In this document: one piece after another, positions 20,471 through 30,989 of the stretch | Layout of the letters: each line of letters begins with the position of its first letter | Numbering within the stretch: the first letter of the stretch is position 1 | From: Azolla caroliniana | Lineage: Eukaryota > Polypodiophyta | Length of the DNA stretch: 64,000 nucleotides | NCBI GenBank assembly: GCA_043228905.1 | Contig: JBHGNT010000001.1 | Coordinates: forward strand, 6,262,001-6,326,000 | Reading direction: 5' to 3' | Made by a program: the position numbers and the translations under genes | Notes under the pieces: model-generated | What the model saw: the letters and a program-made list of their open reading frames with translations, nothing else | Database searches by the model: none | Told to the model about the DNA's origin: nothing

Positions 20471-22319
20471 TTGAGCAGACTTGAAGAGCCTTTGAGCGAT
20501 CAAAGCACATCACGGCCTAGCCCGAAGATGGACAAAGGCAAGGCGAAAATGGCGGAATACGAAGACGATCACTTCAACGACGATGAGTCGATTCACTCAC
20601 TCGACAGTGAGTTCGGCGGCTTCGAGGTGTCAATCAGAGCTAAGAAAGCCCTCATCTCTGCAAATGAAAAACTCCGCCGATCCACTCGAGAAAAGAACCC
20701 CGTAAGACGATTCGGCTACAATGATTATATGGCGTACCATTACGTCTTTATGATGAAGGTAGCAACAATACGGGAGCCGGAAACCTTTTCCGAAGCGGCC
20801 AAGCATCCGTGATGGATCGACGCAATGAACGAGGAGATGCACGCACTACGGAAGAACGAGACGTGGGATCTCGTTCCCACCTCACCACACAAAAAGGCGA
20901 TTGGATGCAGATGGATCTACAAGGTGAAGTATAACGTTGATGGCTCCGTAAACCGCTACAAAGCTCGACTCTTAGCAAAAGGATACGCTTAGACACATGG
21001 TGTCGACTACGAAGAGACCTTTGCCCTGGTAGCAAAGATGACGATGGTGCAGACCGTAATTGCGATTACCGCGGCGAAAGGGTGGCACCTCCATCAAATG
21101 GACGTCAAGAATGCCTTTCTACAAGGCAAATTAGAAGAGGAGGTGTACATGATCCAACCACCCGGCTTCAACTCAAGCACTCATCCAAAAGTTGTATGCC
21201 GACTCAAGAAGCCACTCTACGGCCTCAAGCAAGCACCGCGTGCTTGGCATTCGAAGATAACGCAATATCTTCAACAAATCGACTTCCGTATGTCAAAATC
21301 GGACAACTCCCTCTACATAAGACACAATTTTGCAAGTCCGATCGTCATCATCTTATATGTAGATGACCTCGTCATTGGAGGTGAGCATCTCGTCGAAATC
21401 GCTAAGGTCAAATCCCTCCTTTACGACAAATTCGAGATGACAGGCATGAAGGAGCTCCACTACTTCCTCGGCATCGAGGTAATTCGGACTCCGTCCGGAA
21501 TCATGATCTCTCAACAGCACTACATCCTCAACTTGTTATACAAGTTCGGGATGGCTGAGTGCAAATCCGTGGCAACCCCGCTCGATCATAATCTCAAACT
21601 AGATGCGAACTCCGGCACCAAAGCGTGTGAGCCGACTCAGTATCGGCAACTCATCGAGAGTCTCATCTACCTCACGATCACTCGAGCCGATCTCAGTTAT
21701 CCGATCGGTCTCCTTAGCCAATTCATGCAAACACCGCGTGATACTCACTTGGATTGCGCTAAGCGAGTTCTACGATACGTGAGCGGCACAATGGATTGCG
21801 GCATCCTCTACAAGACCACGATGCCAATACGACTTGAGGGGTACACAGACGCTGATTGGGCCGGCTACAAAGCTGATAGAAGATCAACCGCCGGATTTGT
21901 TTTATCCCTCGGTAGCGGAGCAATATCCTGGAGTAGCAAGAAGCAGCCTACCGTCGCTCTTTCGAGTACAGAGGCGGAATACAAGGGTGCAGTTGTAGCT
22001 GCATGTGAAGGCGTATGGCTCAAGAGGATTTTGAAGGATCTGGGCGTACCCATCAAGGATTCGACTTCCCTTTACTGCGACAACATGAGCAGTATCTATC
22101 TGGCTCGGAACCCGGTGTTCCACGTGCGGACAAAGCACATCGAAGTGCACTATCACTTCATCTGAGAGCACGTTTTGGCTGGCGATGTCGACCTACAACA
22201 CATTAGCACCAATCTTCAAACGGCCGACATCTTCACTAAAGCCTTAGGAGCCGACAAGTTATGGCAATTCATGACCGATCTCAGATTGACGATCCCTGAC
22301 CTGTCGGGCTTGAGGGGGA
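20471..22319 (+). pseudogene. Copia reverse transcriptase-RNase H
   Basis: RT begins with the linker LRRSTREKNPVRRFGY and W.DAM.EEM.AL. Catalytic motifs are present: QMDVKNAFLQG, YGLKQAPRAW and ILYVDDLVIGG (YVDD intact). RNase H retains GYTDADWAG, LSSTEAEYKG, LYCDN.S and the terminal H.RTKHIEVHYHF. The frame is unbroken for long stretches but has stops at 20,810-20,812 (TGA), 20,990-20,992 (TAG) and 22,163-22,165 (TGA). Each could come from CGA or CAG by one C-to-T change. The catalytic domain is otherwise well kept, so decay is recent. Confidence 0.92.
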
Positions 22320-22593
22320 GTAATGAAGACACTACGCAATAACGTGTGGATTCCGCAACCACACAACAGTCGATCTACCGCGCAAAGCTGCGAAGAAAGA
22401 TGCAAGCCGAAGCACAGACTTCGCAACTACGCACGCAAGCCGAATCACAGACTTCGCACAACGCAAGCTGGAGCACGGATTCTGCAACTCCGCATAAAGC
22501 GAGACGACGCAAGTCGACGCGGACTTCGGAACGCGAGTTGAAGCAGATTTCGGATACTATATGAAACCGACCCGACTTGAGCTTGAGGGGGCG
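22308..22593 (+). other. Copia 3' untranslated segment between two polypurine tracts
   Basis: A classic copia polypurine tract (TTGAGGGGGAGTAATGAAG) lies at 22,310-22,327, but the LTR starts only at 22,594, after a second purine tract (CTTGAGGGGGCG). The 250 bases between contain short repeats of GCAAGC/CGAAGC and GACTTCGCA and no open frame of note. Confidence 0.6.
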
Positions 22594-22976
22594 TGTTGAG
22601 AATCAAGCTCAACTTGGTCTAGTGTGTGAACTCACCTTGAGAGTGAAGAGACACTCCAACGGTCAAGAGTCCCCATTATGTCACCACTTTATATTCTAGC
22701 ATTTAGTATGAGTCATAGAATCATATTCTATAACACATAACTTATGAGCTTTCACATTCCCCATGCTCCATGAGGCTTGTAGTTAATGAAGAGAGAGGGT
22801 GACTATATAAAGCACCCTCCTCCAACCTTGTATAATGTTGAGTCTTTCTCCTTTGTCAATATACTTTTACCTTGCGTATTCTCTGTGTTACACACACACT
22901 CTCTCTCTCTCTCTTACACACACACATAACTCACATCTCTTCCGCTTCACAAGAATCCATCTCTTGATTCTTTACA
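22594..22976 (+). repeat. 3' LTR of the copia element
   Basis: It is 383 bp. It matches the 5' LTR except for scattered substitutions and about 22 extra bases near 22,840-22,862. It ends TTTACA, then the ATAAT target duplication. Confidence 0.95.
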
Positions 22977-22981
22977 ATAAT

Positions 22982-24154
22982 TATACATGGTACGGTCTTT
23001 TCTCACCTTTGGGCATTTTAATAGGTGCCAGGGCTTACACTGATGAGGGTACAATAAGATTTTATGAGGTTGGAGATGTTGGTCTTCTATATTTAGTGGA
23101 AGAAGAAGCTGAAGTTATGCAACTAGCCTCCCAAAAACCCATTAGGGTAATTGCTAGGTTAGACAAGAAGATTTTCCTAGATCCTAACCCTTTTTTGGCT
23201 GACCACGCACGACAACTATGGGCATTTCAAAGTAAGCCGGTGGAACACCTTAATTGGGATCCGGCTGATTACGCATGGTGGTTGGTAGGAAGGTCTTCGG
23301 CAAGTGAACAAGAAAGTAGAACTCTTCCTTTTTTCCAGTATTTTGTGGCCTACAGGAGACGCTTCTTGTTGCAACGCCATTCTATAACTCCTGTTGCACA
23401 AAAGTATTGGGAGTCAGGTGCAATATCGCCTCAATATTTGGCAGCTTATTGGAAAGGTCTATGGACTTTACCATGTTTGCAGAGAGCCATTTCTTTTAAG
23501 TGGTTATTACTTCATTATGCTTTACTTGTAGGTTGGCATCTAAAAGGACATGTTCATGATCGTCGTTGTGTGTGTTGCCAATTACAGGAGGAGACTTTGA
23601 AACATTTGTTTTGGACTTGTATTGCAGCTCAACAATATTGGGGAAGAATATTAAGGTTGTTTTCTTGTAAATATAGAGGAGCGATTTTTACATGGGGAGC
23701 TGTTTTTGGGGGGTCTTTGGATGTCCAAGTATCCATGTACAAGGGGGAGCAATGTGTGGAAACATTGCATGTGTCGGAGAATAGAATTGAAGCAGTTCTC
23801 CCGAATAGTCTAGGTGGTAAATATTTTAAAAAGTCTTTTGTTTGGAATATTGTCTCGATTAATGCTTTATGGGTGTGGTGGAAGTGTAGGTGCAGCAAGA
23901 AATATGAAGGTATCGAGTATAATGTGGTGGATATGATAAAGATGTTATGGGATAACTTAGTACATACAGTTAAGGGAGAGTACGATAATATTAAAGGACC
24001 ATCAGAAAAGGTGCTTAAGAAAAGAAGAAAAATTCGTCAGACATGGTGGCCAATACCTCTATGGTTGGATGGGACACATGAAAACTGTTGGAATTATGTG
24101 TCACCACGATGGTTGTTTCCTCCGCCTAGTCCTTTCTTATTTCAAAGCACATAA
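22982..24154 (+). pseudogene. LINE ORF2 C-terminal part with zinc-binding domain (continues 2,510-3,970)
   Basis: This is the distal half of the LINE polyprotein. Joining base 3,970 to 22,982 keeps the frame (…HNN then YTWYG), which shows that the copia landed inside this reading frame. It contains the plant LINE zinc-binding RT-associated domain: W..LW.LPC....F.W.L.H.AL, then CVCCQLQEETLKHLFWTC near 23,570-23,620. The end is WNYVSPRWL and a stop at 24,154. An ATG at 22,835 lies within the copia LTR and is not a real start. No clear poly(A) tail follows. Confidence 0.9.
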
Positions 24155-24440
24155 CAACATAACTTGTTGATAAACATAATAATTCTTTTCTTTGTTGGAA
24201 AAGGATGTTGCTATGGGAGGAAGAAGTGTTCCTACAGTATGATAGGGAGATATTTATATATTTCTATTCAAAGTAATCTGTATTGTTTGATACTTTTCGA
24301 CAGGTTTGTTACTTACCTAATGGACTATGAAGCAGTGTCGTTGGACATGATAAGTGATGTTGTTGGTGGAAATCAAGGACATGGCAAGCCAAATTTGGTG
24401 TCGATTAGCGAAATGGGGAGATGGTTGTTGTGGACGTAAG
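24155..24440 (+). other. LINE 3' flank, no gene seen
   Basis: AT-rich sequence directly after the LINE stop. No poly(A) tail, terminal repeat or convincing ORF was found. Confidence 0.5.
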
Positions 24441-25240
24441 AAGCAAATTCTTTTTGAGCGACAAGGATGAGTGTAGATGGTGTGGGGGTTGAAGCATATT
24501 ATTATGAGCAGGAATTTGGTGGTAATCGGCAAGAGGGTTGATGTGGAATTAAGAAGCAAAATTCTTTTGAGGGATAAGGAGGAGTGAAGATGGTGTGGGG
24601 TTTGAAGCATAGTACCATGAGTTGGTGAGGGAGTGTTTTACACTAATATGTTTGTTTTCTATATATCAAGATGCTTGATGGAAGTTGAAAATGGACAGAT
24701 GGTTGATGTTGAAAACGAAGCAGATTTTCTATAAAGATGATGTTGGAGGGTGAAGCAGATTTTTATGAGTGTCTAAGGAGAGTGATTCATTCGATTTTTT
24801 GATGGTGTAGGGGCTGAAGCATACTTTCATGAGGGGAGAAGGAGAGCACATTGGATGTTGGTCATTGTGTCTTCCAATCTCAAGGACCTCCGTAGCAAAA
24901 GATGACATTGTTGATATGGACAACGAAGCACATTATCTATTTCTGACAAGGATGAGTGACGATGGTGTCGGGGGAAGAAGCATAATTTCATGAGGGTACC
25001 CGGAAAGTAGTGTCATTATGTTTTTTGTATGTACAAGGCTTTGGTGGTCTACGACGAGAGATGGTTGAGGTGGACTTTGGTGGTAATTGGCTAGATGTTG
25101 GATGGGGAAAATAAAACAGATTCTTTGTTTGATAAGGATGAGTCATGAGGTTGGCGGGGGTTGAAGCATACTTCACAATGGGAGAGTAGACTCATTTTCT
25201 TTTTTTGTTTTATGAGTGTTGATGGTGTGGACTTCTAAGC
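24440..25240 (+). repeat. Diverged tandem repeat array
   Basis: A core resembling GACAAGGATGAGTG…GATGGTGTGGGGGTTGAAGCATA recurs at about 24,459, 24,558, 24,797 (partial), 24,938 and 25,122, with a further partial copy near 25,216. Each is followed by a …CATGAG(GG) end. Spacing varies from about 100 to 220 bases. No known family was recognised. Confidence 0.65.
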
Positions 25241-25569
25241 ATTTTTTCGAGGGTCGACGACAATACATGTTTTGAGGCTTGGAGATTTTTAATGTTTTTA
25301 AGACACAACAACTCAGGCCAAATGGGTTGCTTTCATCGGAAGACATTGCTTGACTTCAGACATTGGAATTAGTTGATAAAGTGATCTCATTACAGGATTT
25401 ATGCAGCTGGTTGATTTTGAAGGCATTTCTATTGTCAAAAGTTGAGGGCCAATATGGAAAAATGAAGCTCGAAAAAGTTGGATACTCTGAGATGTTGTTT
25501 ATATTTTGACTATGGTCTTCAATACTTTTGTCTATGGTCTTCAATACTTTTGTCTGCAACATGAAGTTT

Positions 25570-27640
25570 TTAGAAACCATGACAAGGGGCAAAGGAAGAT
25601 GTGTTTCAAACGCTTCTAACTACAAATGTGGCCATTTGGAATGCAATCATGATAAAATGGAATTGTTTTTACATGATGGAGATTGTTTTTTCCTTTACAT
25701 GTGGTCTCCTAGCTTGCTGTAGCTATTGACAAGGGAAAATAAATTCACGGTGACATTGTGGATATGGCTCTTGTGGATAATGATATGATGGTATTGGGCA
25801 ATGCTTCGATGGACATGTATGACAAATGTGGTAGGTTTGGAACAACAAAGGAAGTGCTGGAAAAGTTTGTTTTTCAAGATTTGAATAGCTTGGAATGCAC
25901 TCATTATAACATATGTCCATCATGGACAAGGCCACAAAGCATTCAATTCATTTGAATAAGTGCAAAGCATGGGCATTTCTCTGATTTGGATAAGTTTTCT
26001 AGCAAAGAATAACCATTTTGGAAGTAGTTTAGTATAGATGTACGCAAAATGTGTTGACTTAGTAAAAGTTGAACAAGCTAGGAAGACTATTGTTGCTTGG
26101 AATGTGTGCATCACAGGATGCATTCAATGTGGCCAATCTTATGATGCCATAAAATGGATTATTTTATTCCACCTTATGTGTCTTTGCTCAAGGCTTGCAT
26201 TATGTTGCAAGATCTTGAGACTATATATACGAAATGCGACTTTTTTGTAGAGGCACTCAATGTGTTCAAAAGACTTCCATTACAGAATATAGTCTCTTGG
26301 AAAACACTGGTTTCAGGATATGCTCGAAATGAGCATGGAGAGGATGCTCTTATATGCCATTCACGTATGGATTAAAAAGGTATATCTCTGAATGTTGTGG
26401 CCTTTGTTTGGGGCTTGAAAACATGTGGAAGTATTTGAGTAGTAGAAAAAGGACAAGAGAGTGCACAACAGTATCTGCAAATAGGGTTTGAAACATGATC
26501 TTGTATGGTTTATTTCCTAAGTGGACAACACTTATCTCAGGGTATGCTGAGCAGGACTACCAGTTTGATCAGTTATATAGTCTTGTGGAACACACCGCTT
26601 CCAAGATATGCTCCATTGTTTTACACAGATTCAATTAGATGGTTTATTTTCTGAGTGGACAACATTTATCTAAGGGTAATGTAGTATCTTGGACTGCATT
26701 AATTTGTGAATATGATGAGTATGGTTATGTTGAAGAGCTTCAATATATGCTAATCTAGATGCAAATGGAGGGTGTAGCCCCAAAGCTTTCAATCATCTCT
26801 CATTTTGGTAAAACAAGGGCTCAATAGTTTTGGTCTTACGTGGTGTAATGGATTTCAATTGTTATGTTGGCTTCATGCATTTCGGCATTTTCTTGAAGTA
26901 TACAATCTTTTTGAAGACAACACTTAACTATCCCTTGACTCAAACAGTTTGTGGTATGGTTTGGTGTGGACCCATATTGGCAATATGGGCAATTTTAAAT
27001 GGAGATTTAGAGAGAACCAACTCATCTTCGAATGTTTGAAATAGGATTTCAATTGTTGTGTTGGCTTCATGCAGTTTGGCATGCTTCTTGAATTATACAA
27101 TCTTTTTGAAGACAACAATGAACTCTTCTTGGACTCAAACAATGTGTGGGAATATGAAGGATTTGCTTACTGTGGTAGTAGAGATATGTGGAACATGAAT
27201 TTAGTGAGATAACACTCTCCCTCTTTGTTCAAATGCAAAGACTTGCGTCACACTTGTTTGTTGCCTGAAAGCATGTGGTAGCATTAGAGCTACATTAGCA
27301 GGCAATGAAATTCACCAAGAGATTGTACAAAAAGTTGTTGAAATATATTATTTCATTGGCAATACATTAGTAGATATGTAGGCGAAATGTGGGTCACTTG
27401 TCGAGGCACAGGTAGTATTTCACAGGCTTTCAACCTAGGAACAAGTCTCTTGGAATGCATGATTGCAAGATATGCTGAGAATGGGAAATTTGAGGAAATG
27501 CTCAATCAATTTCATCAAACGAAGGATCCATGGTTAGCCATTGTCTTACACAAGATGGGCTTGGGAAGGATAGTCACTTCCTTTCCAACTATTTTGTATT
27601 TTGTCGTTGATATGCCTTTTTTAAAACTAATGGAAGGATA
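25570..27640 (+). pseudogene. Decayed PPR (PLS-type) gene
   Basis: PPR proteins bind organellar RNA. Remnants of consecutive PPR units are visible in shifting frames: NVAIWNAI (25,615), LGNASMDMYDKCGRFG (25,790), VSWKTLVSGYARNEHGEDAL (26,290), GISLNVVAFVWGLKTCGSI (26,380), VSWTALICEYDEYGYVEEL (26,690), GNTLVDM followed by AKCGSLVEA (27,365). Stops and shifts separate almost every unit, so it is not translated as a whole. Its end (27,530-27,600) matches the end of the minus-strand PPR remnant at 37,860-38,690, showing a common parent. A 115-base segment is duplicated at 26,849 and 27,043. Confidence 0.85.
26849..27157 (+). repeat. Local direct duplication in the PPR pseudogene
   Basis: GGATTTCAATTGTTATGTTG at 26,849 and its near copy at 27,043 each start about 115 bases of similar sequence (…ACAATCTTTTTGAAGACAAC…ACTCAAACA), 194 bases apart. 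Confidence 0.75.
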
Positions 27641-28102
27641 TGTTTAGAAAAAAGAAAAAAAGAAAAAAATGTGAAGACGCAGACACACCGACATTTTACG
27701 TGGAAAACCTGAAATGGGAAAAACGATAGGGGTCCACAAACCCCGAGAAAACGGATCACTATAGTAGAGAGGAAGTACAAATACGGAACTCGGAGGCAGC
27801 GACCTCAAGTTCTCCTTCGTCTGACAAACGGCTACAAAGTTACACTCTCACTCTCTCACTCACAGTTACAGAGGCAACTACCTCGTTCTAACTTTTTCAA
27901 TAATGGTCACTAACTCTCACTATAAAGTTTGGCCTAGTTGCTTATAAACCAAAGCAACTTTCTGGCTATTTACAAGTATAGCCCCTGGGAGACTTTTTTT
28001 TGACTATTTACAATTATAGTCTTCCGAAATGGTTTCGGTTTCTATTTCGGCTCGACTGACACGGTCCTTCTCTTCCCATCCGGAGGGACATGTTTCCCAA
28101 CA
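27640..28102 (-). repeat. LTR remnant of a copia-like element
   Basis: It contains the copia LTR signature ACGTGGAAAACC…GGGAAAAAC and ends on the plus strand with TTTCCCAACA. It resembles the left copia LTR and the solo LTR at 58,918. No internal domain or matching target duplication was found, so it is a truncated or old solo LTR. Confidence 0.6.
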
Positions 28103-29230
28103 AATTGGTCTATGCAATTGTAAGAAATACTATTAGAAGTTTGTTACAGATTCTTGGAACTGTGAGTGTGTGCACATGTACTTATTATATATAGATTTTG
28201 TAGTTCTTCCAATGTCTAATAGTGTTTCTTTTACAAACTATTGTTGAAGGTTTAGAAATTAGAATGAAATTGGATACCCATGACATGGCAATGAGAAAGT
28301 CCAAGAAGCTAGTGAGAAAGTTACAAAAGCAAAAAGTTGATATCATCGCAATGGATACTAGTGGTCAAACGATGACTAAAAGAGAAATAAAATGTTTTCT
28401 AATTTGGAGCTAGGGTACTAGATCATGAATGACTAAATTATCTCGAAACATTAAGAGAGTTTTGGGGAATTATCTCTGATATCAACATGTATGCATGCAT
28501 AAAGATGTGCAAACCTTTGTAGTAACATTTAAGATGGTGAAGCATACTTGACAATTTAACATGGGAATGAATTCCATCTCATTTACCCCTCCACTACAAA
28601 TAGGGAGTGCATCTCATGACCATGTTATTACAAACAAGAGAGAACTTTTCTAACCTAATATTTTATATAATTTTTTGAAATATGCTTGAGCCCAAGTCAA
28701 AAGTATAGTAGGCTTATTGTTTCATAAGTTACATGTTTAATTTAAATTCATCAAGGGCAAAAGAAACAATGATAGAGGTTCCTTGGGCACAATGAACATC
28801 AAAAGAAATCCCACTCAAGCCATTTTGTTGTCTTCTTACATATGATTTCTTCTTTTATTCGATGTCTCTTGGTACTACTTTAATGTTTCAACAAATTGTA
28901 GAAGTGTACTTTGACAAACTCAATTTTTTCTATTTGATGTTAATAAGTTTACTACAACTTCCACCATAGTTTAAACAGAGACTTTGCAATAAGGTACATG
29001 AAAGAATGCTCCATCATATTAAATTATATTATGGTAATCCACTTGACACCATAGGTAAATTTTATGTCATAGTACTTTGATGTGGATTTTGAGATTCTTC
29101 ATATTTGGGGGAAGGTAGTAAAAACACTTATAGATGATAGAGTTAAGGAACTTATTGCTCCCCATGAACTCTATGGGGGAGATTCCTCCCAAGTCCACTT
29201 TATGCCCTTTGCAACACATTTTCTTCTTCC
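28103..29230. other. AT-rich stretch without recognisable gene
   Basis: Only short ORFs; the best (28,222-28,413, 63 residues) has no family feature I recognise. Nothing else is supported. Confidence 0.5.
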
Positions 29231-29235
29231 TCCTT

Positions 29236-29290
29236 TTTTTTGTTGAAGATTCACCTTGGTATTAATTGAAAGATTCCCAAAGGCTACAAA
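29236..29290 (-). repeat. LINE-like 3' tail
   Basis: On the minus strand, ACCAAGGTGAATCTTCAAC is followed by an A-run, the form of a plant LINE 3' end. Upstream minus-strand sequence to about 29,800 has no clear RT motif. Confidence 0.4.
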
Positions 29291-29849
29291 GAACTCATAC
29301 ATGAAAACACAACCAACATGTCGAATAACAGAAGCCCTCACGCAACTACCTTAGAAATTGCATTGCAAAGCCATTTTCATGTTGATAATGTTAGATCTAA
29401 GCCTAACATGTCTACCCAACTTGTGTTTTTATCATACCAAGGACACTTTCATGTAGAATCTAACAAAGCATAGGGGATAACAAAGTATGTATGGCTCTCC
29501 TTCCTAGAAGTAAGACAACTATTTTAGGCTTGGTAAAGTTAATAACATACTTAACTTCCTCACAATCCTTCTCTAATGTATACGTGAATTAATCATAATC
29601 CTTCACTAACGCTTCATATGTAATAAGAGCATCTCGAAGGTTGTACACATTCAAACAACATTTTGAAATCATCTATGTAGATATTCAAAAGAAAAAGAAA
29701 TGGAAGCCCCAATCATTTCACTTATTAAAATTGAGGGGCATTCATTACTAAACAATGATAGAAAGGGGAACAATAAGTAAAATGATTCAATATTTTCGAA
29801 ATCATCATGCTCATATTTTTAGTAATCAATATTTTAGGTCAATGTTCCC

Positions 29850-30290
29850 ATAACATGCTCCTCAACATTATTCTCGTTCAATTTTCTCTTGGGGTGGAGT
29901 ATTATGGGGCATCCTTCATGGAGATGTTATGAGGTATGAAAATACGCATGCTTCTCATGTCTTTCACATCTCCCATGAACATCTCTCCCTCACCTCATTT
30001 CCGTCTTCTATTCGACGATTTAAAATTAAAAATCTGGTTATTTGGCGTACTATTGCATTGTTGGCTCTTTGGATGATATGGAAAGAAATACGTGATTTTG
30101 TTTTTAACAATGCTCACATACATCTCCACACTATGCTTATTGAATTCGTGGATGTATTTGTCCACACACTACGTGGTCAATATGATGATTTGCAGGGTTC
30201 GATTGATGTTTTGTGGCCTTCAAAAACCGATGGCAAGGACTTCACTTATTTTCGGATACAACTTCTGGTTTGACGTGAAATTATGTCGTA
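29850..30290 (+). pseudogene. LINE ORF2 3' fragment
   Basis: The stretch FKIKNLVIWRTIALLALWMIWKEIRDFVF (30,013-30,100) and a following VHTLRGQYDDLQG segment parallel the C-terminus of the LINE at 23,830-24,010 (VWNIVSINALWVWWK…VHTVKGEYDNIKG). The DNA from 29,893 also matches 36,950-37,090 closely. It is a fragment with no RT core. Confidence 0.8.
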
Positions 30291-30700
30291 CCTTTTTTTT
30301 TTGAATGAAAGATACACCTTAGTATATTACTTGAGAAATGTACATATAGAAAACAGAAGGAGACATTTCATCTCACCTTTATTGTAATACAAAGTCTAAT
30401 ACCAACATCTGATCAAACAGATGATATCATATAAGAAACAAGTGGAGCACAAACTACAAGCTATGCAATAAAAAAGAAGGTATGGCATAATTCCACCTCA
30501 TACTAGAAGTTGTATCTGAAAAGTGAAGCCTTCGCCACCATTTCTTAAAGTCCACTTGTTTCATATCTAACATCATCTGTTTGATCATATGCTTATACCA
30601 GCCTTTGTATCACAATAGAAGTGAGATGAAATGTCTCTGTCTATTTTCTCTATGTACAGTTCTCAAGTAATATACTAAGGTGCATCTTTCTTTTAAAAGA
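30291..30700. repeat. Inverted pair of LINE 3' ends
   Basis: 30,301-30,430 (AAAGATACACCTTAGTATATTACTTGAGAA…) is the reverse complement, with mismatches, of 30,590-30,695. Both match the LINE tail at 36,199-36,330. The left arm ends in a T-run, i.e. a poly(A) tail on the minus strand; the right arm is a plus-strand tail. Most simply a minus-strand LINE 3' fragment inserted into a plus-strand LINE 3' end. Confidence 0.8.
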
Positions 30701-30989
30701 ATGTGCCTTATGTTTTCACAAAATAATTGAACCAATAATCCTTGAAAATTTTAGACTATTTAATATGTCGTAGTAATGTGTCAATACCTATTCAATTGTT
30801 CACGAGTCAATGATTTTGTTCGTAAATAAAATCGAATTAGCATGATAATATTGATATTTGTAAAACTATGAGAGGTAATAAGAGATATGTTTTAGGCATT
30901 CTCTTTCTTTTCAAACAGACCAAATGCAAGAATAAGGGGATTAGTTGTCCCACATGTGAGCAAGGAGTTGTTGGACTCATCATACACAT

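Larger units (their letters stand above)
3971..22976 (+). mobile_element. Ty1/copia element inserted in the LINE (interrupted by a gypsy element)
   Basis: LTRs at 3,971-4,331 and 22,594-22,976 both begin TGTTGAGAAT and end TTCTTTACA. A 5-bp target duplication ATAAT lies at 3,966-3,970 and 22,977-22,981. The primer site is at 4,332-4,343. The order is gag, protease, integrase, RT, RNase H on the plus strand. About 13.5 kb of this span is a later gypsy insertion (5,567-19,088); without it the element is about 5.5 kb, normal for copia. The LTRs differ by several substitutions and one 22-bp indel by eye. Frameshifts and stops show it is no longer autonomous. Confidence 0.95.

Noticed and set aside
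22835-24154. A single 439-residue ORF starting in the copia LTR
   Set aside because: Its first 49 residues are LTR microsatellite sequence; the real reading enters from the LINE at 3,970.
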